Shown here: piece by piece, positions 21,540 to 30,985 of the stretch
How the letters are laid out: the number at the start of each line of letters is the position of its first letter
How positions within the stretch are numbered: the stretch's first letter is position 1
Source of the DNA: Lepidostoma basale
Lineage: Eukaryota > Arthropoda > Insecta > Trichoptera > Lepidostomatidae
Assembly (NCBI GenBank): GCA_022606425.2
Contig: JAHDVF020000989.1
Coordinates: 1,172,888-1,236,887 of the forward strand
Length of the DNA: 64,000 bases
Direction of reading: 5' to 3'
The notes under the pieces: generated by a model
The model's database searches: none
Told to the model about the DNA's origin: nothing
Seen by the model: the letters and a program-made list of their open reading frames with translations, nothing else
Position numbers and translations under genes: made by a program

Positions 21540-21775
21540 AATAGTCCATTGTTTTGGCCGAAACACTATGATCCCTTAACATTTTAAACTGTTAAATTAA
21601 ATAACTTTGTATCACAATTGTTTTTATTTACGCGACAGCTGTTTCATCAACATATGTTGACATCATCAGGTGTTACAATGATATATCAAATGTAAAATTG
21701 TCGTGATTTTTCGAATCTTTATGTGTATTTATTCCTATGTCAATTTGAATAATTTCTTTGAGTGTTCAGAAGCTC
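21540..21775 (-). mobile_element. Alpha repeat copy with hammerhead-like core
   Basis: The plus strand starts with 'ccattgttttggccgaaac', then 'atcacaattgt', the core, 'tcgtgatttttcgaatc' and 'ttgaataatttctttg'. This order recurs at 28320-28580, 30740-30990 and 38195-38450, and in reverse at 35235-35470 and 43735-43980. Confidence 0.7.
21634..21669 (-). ncRNA. Hammerhead-ribozyme-like motif, alpha type
   Basis: RNA sense: CUGAUGA, U, stem GUCAAC-AUAU-GUUGAU, GAAA, CAGCUG, UC. The closing pair of stem II is a G-U wobble. Confidence 0.55.
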
Positions 21776-21900
21776 TCTTAAAACTTTTCTTTTTAAGAGA
21801 AGCTTTCCGGACGTTGAGCGCCCTTGAAGTGAATCTCTCACAAAAATGGCGCTATATAAATCATCATCATCATCATCATCACTGCAATCTTATTTATTGA
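21776..21900 (+). mobile_element. LINE 3' tail of L2/CR1 type with (ATC)n
   Basis: The sequence 'gttgagcgcccttgaagtg' and 'aaaaatggcgctatataaat' followed by CATCATCATCATCATCATC. It resembles the LineL 3' UTRs at 42310 and 48790. Confidence 0.5.
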
Positions 21901-21979
21901 CACTCTATTAACTATATATAAATAAAATGTAGCTAAATATTTTCAATATAACATTAGTAGGATGGTATTCTCTCCAGCG

Positions 21980-22183
21980 AAGCTAGAAAATTTCACACGA
22001 AAACAAGCCGTTGACACTAAAAATGTACATTATTGACTCGATGGAATTTAACAAGTGGATTTCTCTTCCTACCGGCATCTTCAAGGGTAGATTGGTTTTG
22101 CGTGTCGGAATGTGAAGCTGTCGAAGCCAGCTTTGCCGCAGATAACGGGAACGTATTGATCTATTTGTTCCAAAACGAGACAA
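21980..22183 (-). pseudogene. LineJ C-terminal fragment
   Basis: The minus strand carries the complement of KTNLPLKMPVGREIHLLNSI and a VPD-like block out of frame, the end region of LineJ. Confidence 0.55.
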
Positions 22184-22257
22184 TTTTCATTAAAATCACA
22201 AGGAAAATCTTCAGCAATGAATCTTATCAAGAATCATCATCAATACATTTTATAATA

Positions 22258-22335
22258 AAACCGTCGTGGCAGAGTGGCAAGAGGTATGACTGCCATACCG
22301 AAGGTCCCAGGTTCGATTCCTGGCGATGACAGTGT
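22258..22335 (+). mobile_element. SINE1 tRNA-like head
   Basis: A box TGGCAGAGTGG (22267-22277) and B box GGTTCGATTCC (22310-22320) with near-tRNA spacing. The acceptor arms pair only in part (gtc/gac), and the SINE1 body start (acagtgt) follows, so it is a tRNA-derived SINE head, not a tRNA gene. It abuts the tail of a LineJ copy. Confidence 0.6.
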
Positions 22336-23412
22336 ATTCAATTCAATTCAATTCAATTCAATTTTTTTTTAATCATAAACATTACAGTGTATAACCAAAG
22401 CGCTTATGACTATACAGGTAGGTAAAAAATTTAAACAGTAAATACAATAAAGAAATTTAAAAATAGACAAAAACACAAAAAACACGAGATAATTAAAAAA
22501 TAAAGACCAAATAAATAATTAGAAACAATAAGAAGAACAACACATTATTTAAGAGAGAGATGTTTTCTGAGGGAAGCCTCACTATCGTGGAAGATGTCCA
22601 CATCCGAAGAGATGCGGTTTAGAAGGATTATTGCCCTGCCCACGGGCATAACTTTAAGTAAATTGGTTCTACACAGTGGCAGGTGAAATAATCTATGTTG
22701 CCTTTGTCGCAGATAATTGTCAGGGACAAACAAAGTCAAGTCATTCAAAATATCCGAGTTATGTATTCGACCACGAAAAAGTTGAAAAAAATGAACACCC
22801 AAATGGATAGTTCGTCTAATTTCCAATGATTGGTAGTCCAGCATACCCAGCAAGAAATCAGTTGGGTACAGCCAGGGGTAATAACCGTTATCTTTGAGGT
22901 ACAAAAAACGTAAGAACTTTTTTTGTACCTTTTCAATCAACAGGCAATATTTATTTTCATGTGGTGCCCCCACCAGTGTACCAAATTCCAACCGATTTCT
23001 TACCAAAGAGTTATACAATAACTTCAGAACTTTTGAATTGGTAAAATCTTTCCCATTCCTAAGAACAAATCCCAAAATCTTATGGGAGCTGAAGTAATAT
23101 GAAGACTGAAAGATAATTTAGGATCGAATGTAACTCCCAAATCTTTCGAAGACGTAGTCCTATCCAGTGATATACCATCCATTGTATAGCTGTGATAGAT
23201 CGTCGTGCGAGCCCTAGTATAGGACATGATGAAACACTTCGATATATTAAAATACAATTTGTTTATTTTACTCCATTCCAAGATGCTGTGAATGTCTTTT
23301 TGGAGTTTAAAACAATCGTCGACAGATTTAATTTCTCGAAATATTTTTAAATCGTCGGCAAACAAGAGGCTATTGGAATATTTGATATTTATGTATGTGT
23401 CACCCTGTCTTA
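22336..23412 (-). pseudogene. LineJ longest copy: RT FADD box to C-terminus, (TTGAA)n tail
   Basis: The minus strand reads SNSLLFADDLKIFREIKS, ILEWSKINKLYFNISKCF, TSSKDLGVTFDPKLS, then after a frameshift near 23060 MGFVLRNGKDFTNSKVLKLL, NRLEFGTLVGAPHENKY, EKVQKKFLRFLYL, LLGMLDYQSLEIRR, FVPDNYLRQRQHRLF and PVGRAIILLN. LLFADD is the RT catalytic box, with the thumb region after it. It looks like a jockey or CR1-type non-LTR RT without RNase H. The 3' UTR runs to a pentanucleotide tail at 22336-22361. It is truncated just upstream of FADD. Confidence 0.8.
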
Positions 23413-23454
23413 TATCTAGTGTAGAATTCACGTGAAAATAAAATCGCACCCGTT
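23413..23454 (+). mobile_element. SINE1 body fragment
   Basis: Short piece 'gtgtagaattcacgtgaaaa' between LineJ and LineA2. Confidence 0.4.
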
Positions 23455-24270
23455 CTCGTTGCGGATAGTGCGGACGAACTACAAGTCTTGGTGTCGAGAA
23501 TGTATGAGGTATGTAAGGCGAACGATTTAATGATGGATGTCGGAAGGTCAAAGGTGTTAGTTTTTGAAAGGGAAGAGCAAATGACAGTTTGTAATATAAG
23601 TGTGAACGAAGAGAACTTGGAACAGGTGAGGGAATTTGTGTATTAAGGTAGCATGTTCACAGCAGATGGCCGAACGGATAGTGACGTCGAAAGAAGGGTT
23701 GGTGCGGGTAACAAAGTGAATGGAGCTTTGAAAATAGTTATTGGAAACAAGAATTTATCAATGAAAGCGAAAACGGCCGTTCACAATGGAGTTCTGGTCC
23801 AAACCCTGATGTATGGAAGCGAAGCATGGAACTGGCAGAAGAATGATGAGAGCAGAATAAATGCGGTAGAGATGAGATCCCTACGACGTATGTGTGGTAG
23901 AACGATATACGACAGAATCTCAAATGCTGATATTAGAAAGGAATGTAGAGCGAAAGAAGGTATTATGAAAGGATCGCTGCGATGGCTCGGACATATGGAA
24001 CGCATGGATGGAGAAAGAATGGTTAAGAAAGTATACGTTAATAAGGTAAATAGAGTACGGAGTCGAGGTAGACCGAGGAAAAAATGGCATGACCAAATTA
24101 ACCAAATTTTAAAGGTTGGTCATGTCAGAAGCCGGAAGAATTGACATGCGTGTATGAGTCGCTGTATGAATGTGGAGGAAGCTAGACAGGTATGCCAGGA
24201 TAGAGTAGTGTGGCGTTCATTCTCTCTGCCTACCCCTGCGGGGAAACGGTGTGATGGTTTGTTGTGTTGT
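23455..24270 (+). pseudogene. LineA2 long copy, (TTG)n tail
   Basis: The copy starts just after the FADD box (LVADSADELQVLVSRMYEVC), then DVGRSKVLVFER, NISVNEENLEQVREFVY-stop, GSMFTADGRTDSDVERRVG, KVNGALKIVIGN, LMYGSEAWNWQKNDES, RRMCGRTIYDRISNADIRK, GSLRWLGHMERM and SRGRPRKKWHDQINQ. TAA at 23644 and TGA near 24142 interrupt it, and a 9-bp deletion removes three residues of MNKIMKG. The TTG tail is at 24257-24272. Confidence 0.85.
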
Positions 24271-24339
24271 TGTATAAAATAGCGATAGCTTAGCTACCTA
24301 TCACATGTTATGAGAATCAATAGCTTAAAAGTTGTATAC

Positions 24340-24495
24340 AGTAATTGGTTTCAAATAACCTGCTGTATACCAATGTGGAAAGCAACGGGCAACCAATATA
24401 TTAAAAGTCTAAGTGGCATCCCATGAACCAGCAAAAAATTTACACTTTGCTGCAAATCAATTTCTTGGGTTGAAACTAGCGAAGAAGAAGATACT
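24340..24495 (+). mobile_element. LineF 3' end with GAA tail
   Basis: The stretch 'ctgcaaatcaatttcttggg' and 'ttgaaactagcgaagaagaag' corresponds to the LineF end at 25680-25730 (tgctgcaaaccaatcccagg). The preceding 24280-24330 resembles a SINE1 body piece. Confidence 0.5.
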
Positions 24496-24528
24496 AAATA
24501 ATATAATTAATCAGTTTGTTTTGTTATC

Positions 24529-24561
24529 CTGATGAAGCTCCGGCTAAAGTGAAACCGGTTT
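24529..24561 (+). ncRNA. Hammerhead-ribozyme-like motif, weak stem II
   Basis: CUGAUGA, A, GCU...AGU (wobble closing), GAAA, CCGG, UU. The layout is that of the other motifs, but stem II is poor and the cleavage-site base is U rather than C. Confidence 0.35.
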
Positions 24562-24629
24562 GTTGTAAATTACAAAAAGCGGATTTACAACAAAGTACGA
24601 GTATATAAGCGTTTCAAATTATTTATTCA

Positions 24630-24780
24630 ACATTCCCCATTCCGCCCTTTTTATGAACACCACGTCTGACAATTATTTTTGAAAGTTGTATATATGCTAC
24701 CATGTTGAGAAACATTTAACATATTTTACTTCAATCTTCACTAGCGCCATCTATTGAGGTTAGATTTACATCTCCCCACG
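24630..24780 (+). mobile_element. MITE-T inner fragment
   Basis: Contains 'caacattccccattccgccc', 'ttgaaagttgtatatatgct' and 'ttcactagcgccatctat' as in 8700-8830. Confidence 0.55.
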
Positions 24781-25157
24781 ATGAAGATATCAGTAAAATC
24801 TATCACAAAAAATACCCCACTTCTAATTCATTAATAATAATAAATAACATTAATTTTATAAAATAATACTTAAAATGGTACATAATATTATACGGTACAC
24901 CCTGTTCATTTAGCTATGTAACTTATAAATCTTTCAGTATGTGCTGAAACCGGAAAGAAAATACATTTCCTTAAGCTATCGCGTCCGATTTCCAGTTGGA
25001 TAAGTTCCTTTCCGTTATATTTTAGATATACTTTGCACTCAGATTGTACATAGAGGCTGGTGTATAATATAAGTCGATACGTATTAAATATGTTTACAAC
25101 AAAGGCAGAATATCCTGTTTAATTTCTTTATTGTAAAACTCCGGGATATAACATGGG
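24781..25157. other. AT-rich, no gene recognised
   Basis: Nothing recognised. Confidence 0.3.
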
Positions 25158-25735
25158 ACGGTCGGTCTAAGAGCGAGGTCGACAGCCGTATACATCAGGC
25201 TAGGCTTGCATTTAATAAAAGGTCGAAAATAATAGAGTCAAATAATATAGACCTAAAACTGAGAATACTCCTCATCTAGACCTATGTATGGAGTGTCTTG
25301 ATGTACGGCTGCGAGACATGGTGCCTATCCGAAAGGGATAAGCGGAGACAAGAGGCTTTTGAGATGTGGTCCTATAGAAGACTATTAGGAATTTCCTGGA
25401 GAGACCACATCACGAATGAGGAAGTTCTTCAAGGAATCGAAGGAAGAAGGCACCTGCTCAGGACCTTGTCCGAAAGGCGTGCAAGATGGATCGGTCATGT
25501 AATACGTCAAGAAGGTCTCTTGCATGCCATAATGGAGGGTATGATCGAGGGGACAAACTCTAGGGGACGCCCACGCCGAGAGTACCCGGAGGACCTGTTG
25601 GTGGACGTACGCTGCTCATCATATGCAGATCTCAAAAGAGCCGCACAAGACAGGGAAAAATGGAAGAGAATAATGGAGGAAATTGCTGCAAACCAATCCC
25701 AGGATTGAAACCAGAGAAGAGAGAAGAAAACTCCG
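25158..25735 (+). pseudogene. LineF (RTE-like) C-terminal copy
   Basis: The copy reads DGRSKSEVDSRIHQARLAFN, LKLRILLI-stop-TYVWS, LMYGCETWCLSERDKRRQEA, WSYRRLLGISWRDHITNEEV, ARWIGHVIRQEGLLHAIMEG, TNSRGRPRREYPEDLL and LKRAAQDREKWKRIMEE, with stop at 25706. These are the usual blocks of RTE C-termini. There is one internal stop. The tail is a GAGAAGAGAGAAG-like run. It is truncated upstream of DGR. Confidence 0.8.
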
Positions 25736-25872
25736 ATCGTTTACTGTTCTTACTCTAGTAAAAATTGTATTTCAATTTACAAAATATTTAATATGAAGGA
25801 AAACGTATATTTTTCTAGAAATTTAATAATCCTATAATTAACTCTTTAAATATTTTTTTTATTGTAAATATA

Positions 25873-26045
25873 TTCTTCTTCTTCTTTGCTAGCCTTCTTC
25901 CCTCCACTGCTGGATATAGGCCTCTTCCAACTTCCTCCACTCGTCTCTATCCTGCCCACTTTGTATCTGAGATTTTCCAACCCTTTTGATAATATCATCG
26001 GTTCATCTCATCGGTGGCCTTCCGACACTTCGCCTATTTTCCCAT
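25873..26045 (-). mobile_element. LineB 3' end, (GAA)n tail
   Basis: Antisense TTCTTCTTCTTTGC, then 'ccactgctggatataggcct' and 'ggtggccttccgacacttcg'. The same end with more body is at 29180-29700. Confidence 0.65.
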
Positions 26046-26089
26046 GGTCAACTCAGTTGTAAATATCACAATCAATTATATTTTGTCGC

Positions 26090-26125
26090 GACAGCTATTT
26101 CGCTAACCGATGTTAGCATCGTCAG
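26090..26125 (-). ncRNA. Hammerhead-ribozyme-like motif, alpha type
   Basis: RNA sense: CUGACGA, U, stem GCUAAC-AUCG-GUUAGC, GAAA, UAGCUG, UC. Stem II is fully paired. Stem III lost one pair (C to U). Confidence 0.55.
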
Positions 26126-26152
26126 GTCTTACAATCAACTTGATAGTAAGAC

Positions 26153-26188
26153 CTGAAGATGCTAACAACGGTTAGCAAAATGGCTGTC
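26153..26188 (+). ncRNA. Hammerhead-ribozyme-like motif, damaged
   Basis: CUGAAGA, U, stem GCUAAC-AACG-GUUAGC, AAAA instead of GAAA, UGGCUG, UC. The core G12 is lost, so it is probably inactive. Confidence 0.45.
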
Positions 26189-26299
26189 GCGGCAAAATAT
26201 AATAATTTTTTTATTTAAAAATTTAATAATGTTGAAATATCAAAGTGTTTCCGCCAAAACAATGGATTATCCATCCTATATTTTATAATAATAATATGT

Positions 26300-26430
26300 T
26301 TGGCCTTGTTGTGACCAACCTGCCCCTGGCGACACCGGTGGGAAGAGCAATCAGTCTGCTAAACACAATATCCTCGGATATCGACGTGTTTCATATAGGT
26401 GAAAGTACATTCAGAAAACAAATACTCTTG
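26300..26430 (+). pseudogene. LineJ fragment
   Basis: Reads TNLPLATPVGRAISLLNTIS and DIDVFHIGESTFRKQILL, the LineJ end. Confidence 0.65.
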
Positions 26431-26520
26431 ATCTACATCTCGAACGCTTCCGACCGGTTCATTACATTCACTTTCACAGTCCTGGTTTCGCAGCCATATA
26501 GTATAACAGACCATATATAA
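26431..26520 (-). pseudogene. LineE fragment
   Basis: The minus strand reads ILYGCETRTVKVNVMNRSEA and FEM-stop, the block also at 20895-20965. Confidence 0.55.
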
Positions 26521-26719
26521 CATCAAATCATCCTTTGATGGAGTTTCAAGTTAAGATTATCTTTGCAAAAGAATGTTCTCATACCTCACGTAAATAAAAA
26601 AATATAACAAAATAATAACATAATTATATTAAATTTATGTTGCTCTGGTTCTGTTTTATAGTACTTTTATTATATTTTTTGAAAATTACGCATAAAATTT
26701 ATATTTAATGCATCTATTG
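26521..26719. other. AT-rich spacer
   Basis: Nothing recognised except a possible decayed LineJ 3' UTR. Confidence 0.25.
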
Positions 26720-27115
26720 AGAACAGCTAAAATATAATATAATACAAGGAACGCATGAGATATGGTTCGATTTTAGAAAGACGAGATGCTTTCTAAAGTC
26801 GAGAGTATTTGTCCCTTGTACGTACTTTCACTAATATGAAAGACGTCGATCTCCGAGGAGACCGCGTTCACAAGACTAATTGCTCTTCCCACCGGTGTCA
26901 CAAGAGGCAGATTGGTTCTGGCGGTCGGTAGGTAAAACAATCTGTGCTGTCGCTGTCGGAGAAAAATCCCAACATCCTCCAGCACGGCCGAGTTCTCAAA
27001 ATATCCCCTGATTTTTCCAAAGAAATGGGGTTATTAGATGCCCATCTCTTCGAAGCTGTAGAGAATTGGTTCCGAGAATTTCCAAAAGAAATGCATTTGG
27101 TAATGCCTTAGCAAG
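26720..27115 (-). pseudogene. LineJ C-terminal copy
   Basis: The minus strand reads RQRQHRLFYLPTARTNLPLV, TPVGRAISLVNAVSSEIDVF and HISESTYKGQILSTLES. Upstream parts (FSSWKFSEPIL-like) are out of frame. Confidence 0.7.
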
Positions 27116-27699
27116 GCAAGCGTATCATTTCCATAAAATAAAATAATGTTTTAGAAAACAGACGTATTCATTCGTACAATTGTCGAAAATTAAATAGTTT
27201 TCTATCATGATACAAAACACTATTTTACACACAATAATTGTTTTTAGGGTGTATAATATTGTCCATTAATTAAAAAGTATTTTATTTGGTTAATTCCCAA
27301 CTAAAATGAAAGTTAGACCCGTTAAAATGAAAAGCGAGAGATTTGCGAACATGAAAAGTTTGTGAATTCCACGTTAACGTTACAACGTAATCCGTTATCC
27401 CGCGCCTACGTCGCTAAACGTGAACGCACACCTAGACAATGACAGCTTTGTGAGCTGCGCATTCAAAAGCCGATGTAGAGCACCGTTACCGCGCCGAAAC
27501 GCAGCCGCACAGCCTTTTACCGGAAATGAAAGCCCGACAAAGGATCACTTCCGGTGTTCTCACACGGCTGTGTTTCAGCGGGAACGGGTGGGAGATGAAT
27601 AAAATTTACAGGCAGTCTTTTTATTCGTCCACATGTTCATTATTAAAGCACATAGTGAGAGTATGAGCCATTTGGAAAAAAAAATCACATTCAATATTT
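27116..27699. other. Unassigned, with a CpG-rich block
   Basis: 27375-27600 is clearly richer in CG than its surroundings (gcgcctacgtcgctaaacg, ccgcgccgaaacgcagccgc) and holds a 60-aa open frame without a known motif. It may be an unrecognised repeat or old unique sequence. The rest is AT-rich. Confidence 0.35.
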
Positions 27700-27702
27700 T
27701 GT

Positions 27703-28264
27703 AAAAACTAACTAACTAACTAACCATCACGCCATCTCACCGAAAGGGTAGGCAGAAAGAATGGACTGTCACGCTTTTACTGATGCGGCACTCCATCCTT
27801 CTCTTTTCGCCCTGCGGGAGACGCGGTGTGATGGGTTGCGAACCTCATCACAACGTCCTCGTCCAACACCCACAAAATAAATCTTAAACAAATTATATAA
27901 AATACAATGATATAAAATAAAATAACAAAATAAAAATAATTTAACACAAAATATTTTTTTTAGATGGTGCACATATTGTCTATTTAATTTATGTTCCACG
28001 TATACACCGTTTTTTTTAATTTGGCACATAATGTAATAACACATAATGTTTTTTTCGATGTTGCACATGTTGACATGGACGATCCGCGGACTTTTGTGTT
28101 TATTTAATTTATGTTACACGTATCCACCGTTTTTTAAATAAGCTGTAATTCTGCACTATACCAGTAAGAACTTTTAAATAATATTGAAGAAATTATTCAA
28201 ATTGTCATTGGAACAAATGAAAAACTTATTTTTACACCTGTCAAAAATCTTTATAAAAACGAAA
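27703..28264 (-). mobile_element. HPE copy 3
   Basis: Layout as copy 1: minus-strand start near 28263 (ttcgtttttata), alpha-like block, inner inverted duplicate (about 27790-27832), LineA1-like end (27722-27762) and (GTTA)n tail (27707-27723). The ORF on the minus strand (27769-28068) matches the one in copy 2 only because the DNA is homologous. Confidence 0.75.
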
Positions 28265-28309
28265 TATTTTGTAAAACTTACTGAAATCAAGTTAACTCCA
28301 AAACAACTA

Positions 28310-28580
28310 TAATATATAAAATATAATACTTAATTTTAAACTGTTAAATTAAAAAAACTTTGTTTTACATATCACTATTGTATATTTATTTTTCGCGACA
28401 GTTGTTAAGTCAACCTGTGTTGACATTATCAGGTGTTACAATAATATATTATTGTAGGTTGACGAAACAGCTGTCGCAAAAATTAAAATACAATTGTGAT
28501 ACATGAAACAAATTTTTTAATTCAACAGTTTATAATGTTAAAGTAACTTAGTGTTACGGCCACAACAATGGACTATTTAA
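28310..28580 (-). mobile_element. Alpha repeat copy, decayed core
   Basis: Contains alpha blocks in the minus orientation. The core region 28397-28432 reads CUGAUAA, U, GUCAAC...GUUGAC, then lost GAAA. A second partial inverted arm (28455-28480, gttgacgaaacagctgtcgc) makes it a partial foldback. Confidence 0.6.
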
Positions 28581-28659
28581 TTAATTTTAACTATGATTAA
28601 TCATAATAATAAATTTTGTGCCCTATAAATATTTACTAACCATTATTATAATTACCGGT

Positions 28660-28775
28660 AATAAGGTACCTAATTTCAGCAAGAACTTCAAAATGCTATA
28701 AAATAAATTATTATTCAAGTTGATATTGGAATAAATGCACATAAAGGTTCGAAAAATCACGAAAATTAATTTTAA
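28660..28775 (+). mobile_element. Alpha repeat 5' fragment
   Basis: Contains 'cagcaagaacttcaaaat' and 'aaaggttcgaaaaatcacg', the segment upstream of the core in plus-oriented alpha copies. Confidence 0.5.
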
Positions 28776-28777
28776 CT

Positions 28778-28845
28778 AACCACCTAACTAACCAAAGCAA
28801 TGGACTTCCACATTATTATTTTTTTGACATATTTCTTTCACTTCT
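28778..28845 (-). mobile_element. LineA 3' end remnant
   Basis: Antisense AACTAACC tail units and 'ggacttccaca', 'tgacatatttctttcac'. The terminal block itself is deleted. Confidence 0.45.
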
Positions 28846-28849
28846 AAAT

Positions 28850-29175
28850 AAATAATAATTTAAATTTCTTATTGGGGTTCAGGTATTAACTTACAACAAA
28901 GTTGGACTAAATAAATCAAAGGTTGGACTTGAATTTATTTGATTATTTAAATTTATTTGATTATTTATAATATTTTCTTTATTATTAATTGCTGCATTAA
29001 TTTATAAAATTTCGAGATTGCTCAAAGTTATTTTTCTATTATTAATATGCTAAATTTCAACGCCTTTATCATTATTAAATGCATGATCTTTTTCAATGAG
29101 GTGGTTTGCAAATTCAGAAAAAATATTATTAGAGAGACAACTAATGTGCTCTTTTATTCTTAATTTAAAATTACG
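28850..29175 (-). pseudogene. Penelope-like element, GIY-YIG endonuclease C-terminal region
   Basis: The minus strand reads IRNFKLRIKEHISCLSNN, then IFSEFANHLIEKDHAF and NNDKGVEI-stop. The R-x-R-x-KEH block, followed by A-x-H-L-x-x-x-x-H-x-F, is typical of the end of the GIY-YIG domain of Penelope-like elements. A TAG interrupts it before HINNRKI, then 3' sequence that recurs at 57020-57240. RT and the front of the endonuclease are missing. Confidence 0.65.
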
Positions 29176-29179
29176 AATT

Positions 29180-29700
29180 GTTTTCTTCTCCATTGTTAGC
29201 CTTCTTCCCTCCACTGCTGGATATAGGCCTCTTCCAATTTCCTCTACTCGTCTCTATCCTGCCCCCTTTGTATCCAAGATTTTCTAACCCTTTTGACAAT
29301 ATTATCGATCCACCTCATCGGTGGCCTTCCGACACTTCACTTATTTGCCCATGGTCTCCAACTGAGTATCCTGGGTGCCCATCTGTTGCCACCCTGTCTA
29401 GCCCATTGCCCATTTGCCATTTCAATTTTGCCACTCGGTCCATGACGTCAGCAACCCTGGTGCCGCGTATGATTTCTTCATTCCTCATGCGGTCACGCAA
29501 GCTCACACCAAGTATCTGTCATTCCATGGACCTCTGTGTACACTTGAGCCTGTGGACACTTTTGCTGTAAGAGTTGTCGTCTCTAGTCCGTATGTCATCA
29601 TGGGCAGTATACACATGTCGTAGACCTTTCTTTTGAGACAAATTGGTGTTTCATCATCAACGAATTGTTTTACCAATATTAAAAGATGAGCAATCATTTC
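29180..29700 (-). pseudogene. LineB C-terminal copy
   Basis: The minus strand reads VKQFVDDETPICLKRKVYDM, ILPMMTYGLETTTLTAKV and LGVSLRDRMRNEEIIRGTRV, then AKLKWQMG and a frame change. The end matches 25880-26040. The LKRKVY-CILPxxTYGxET spacing is typical of RTE proteins. Confidence 0.8.
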
Positions 29701-30264
29701 ATTTCAGTTTATAAACTCCTTTTTTCTCCTTTATAAAAAAAAGAAAAATATAAAATATTTATTTTCCTATATGTATTTTTAATTACGTCAACTGAAAATG
29801 AATGTCTCAAAGCATATTGCAAGTGTAGGGATCGTAAAATAATTCATTTGTGAAATTAAGGCAGTTTATTGCCGACCGTAAGAGCTAGGAGTAGTGGAAC
29901 ATTTTCTTTCCAAAAATACTTTTAGTAAACAAAAATCGCTCCCCGAGGAGAATAAAATAATAAGAAAATCTTTTACTATTATAAATTTTCACGCTAGTGA
30001 AAAATTTACTCTTGCAATGAAATTGTGTTTTTATAGTTTCAGAGGGCTGTAAAAATAAATTAATATTTTTTTTATTAAACCAAAAATTGGCACATATTTT
30101 CATAAAAACCTAACTAGCTATCCACGTTTTCCTCGATTTTTTGTGAAGGGTTATTCATTAAGAGCGCTCAAACTTTAAAACGTAATAAAACAACTTGTCT
30201 TAGTGATATTACCAGAATTTGACGCGTGGACATTTAATGATATTGATAATGAATTCACTCCATA
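29701..30264. other. AT-rich, no gene recognised
   Basis: Nothing recognised. Confidence 0.3.
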
Positions 30265-30350
30265 TCTTCTTCTTAAAGTGCCCTGTCAGGTTCCCCCGAC
30301 GTTGGCATCACTCTGGTAAACTCTTTTGATTTCTCTCAATATTGATTTCC
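30265..30350 (-). mobile_element. LineE-like 3' end, GAA tail
   Basis: The minus strand reads ANVGGT-stop-QGTLRRR, as in the other LineE ends. The tail is CTTCTTCTT in antisense. Confidence 0.5.
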
Positions 30351-30734
30351 TGGGAAAATATATAACCAGAGTGGTTTTCCGTTGCCTTCTCTGGTGGATT
30401 TCCTGTTGGGGTTACCTTCCCTTAGCTGCGGTGGTCTGGTTTTGAGGCGCCAGAAACTCGTCTTCCATCCTCTCGTTACCTGCTATGACTCCTCTGCCAG
30501 AGTGAAGCCACATTGCCCGGGGTTCGTGACGAGGACACTGCCGAGTAGGACTAGCTAGTAGTTTTGCTGGTGTTATGCAAGAGGGCGTTACGCAGCATTT
30601 TATAGACTTACATCCTACAGCACAGATGTAAATCACTGCGGCTCCTACTAGCCATTAAACCCCAACTAGCCATTAACTCCATATGAAAGTATTAATATGC
30701 ACGAATGATTATGTCCATTTTCTGGAAGTTTTAT
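30351..30734. other. Unassigned, moderately GC-rich
   Basis: A minus-strand ORF (30412-30636) includes RHEPRAMWLHSGRGV. It looks like part of a dispersed repeat, but I cannot name the family. Confidence 0.3.
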
Positions 30735-30985
30735 TATAAATATTTCATTGTTTTGGCCGAAACACTATGAAACTTAACATTTTATAACTGTTAATGAATA
30801 AACTTTGTTTTTTGTATCACAATTGTATTTTATTTTACCCGACAGTTGTTTCATCAACCTATGTTGACATCATCAGGTGTTACAATAATATATCAAATGT
30901 TAAAATTTCGTGATTTTTCGAATCTTCACGTGTATATTATGTTCCTATGTCAATTTGAATAATTTATTTGATATAATTTTGTGTA
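30735..30985 (-). mobile_element. Alpha repeat copy with core
   Basis: Complete alpha order in minus orientation, from 'cattgttttggccgaaac' to 'gtcaatttgaataattt'. Confidence 0.7.
30841..30876 (-). ncRNA. Hammerhead-ribozyme-like motif, alpha type
   Basis: RNA sense: CUGAUGA, U, stem GUCAAC-AUAG-GUUGAU, GAAA, CAACUG, UC. Close to the type form. Stem III is imperfect. Confidence 0.5.

Larger units (their letters stand above)
26060..26270. mobile_element. Alpha-type foldback repeat, two opposed hammerhead-like cores
   Basis: The left arm is on the minus strand, the right arm on the plus strand, with a ~27-bp spacer. Cores lie at 26090-26125 (-) and 26153-26188 (+). The right flank carries the alpha end 'tttccgccaaaacaatggat'. 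Confidence 0.65.

Noticed and set aside
22258..22335. Functional tRNA gene
   Set aside because: A and B boxes are present, but the acceptor stem pairs poorly and the SINE1 body follows; the same head recurs at 7.9 kb joined to the same body.
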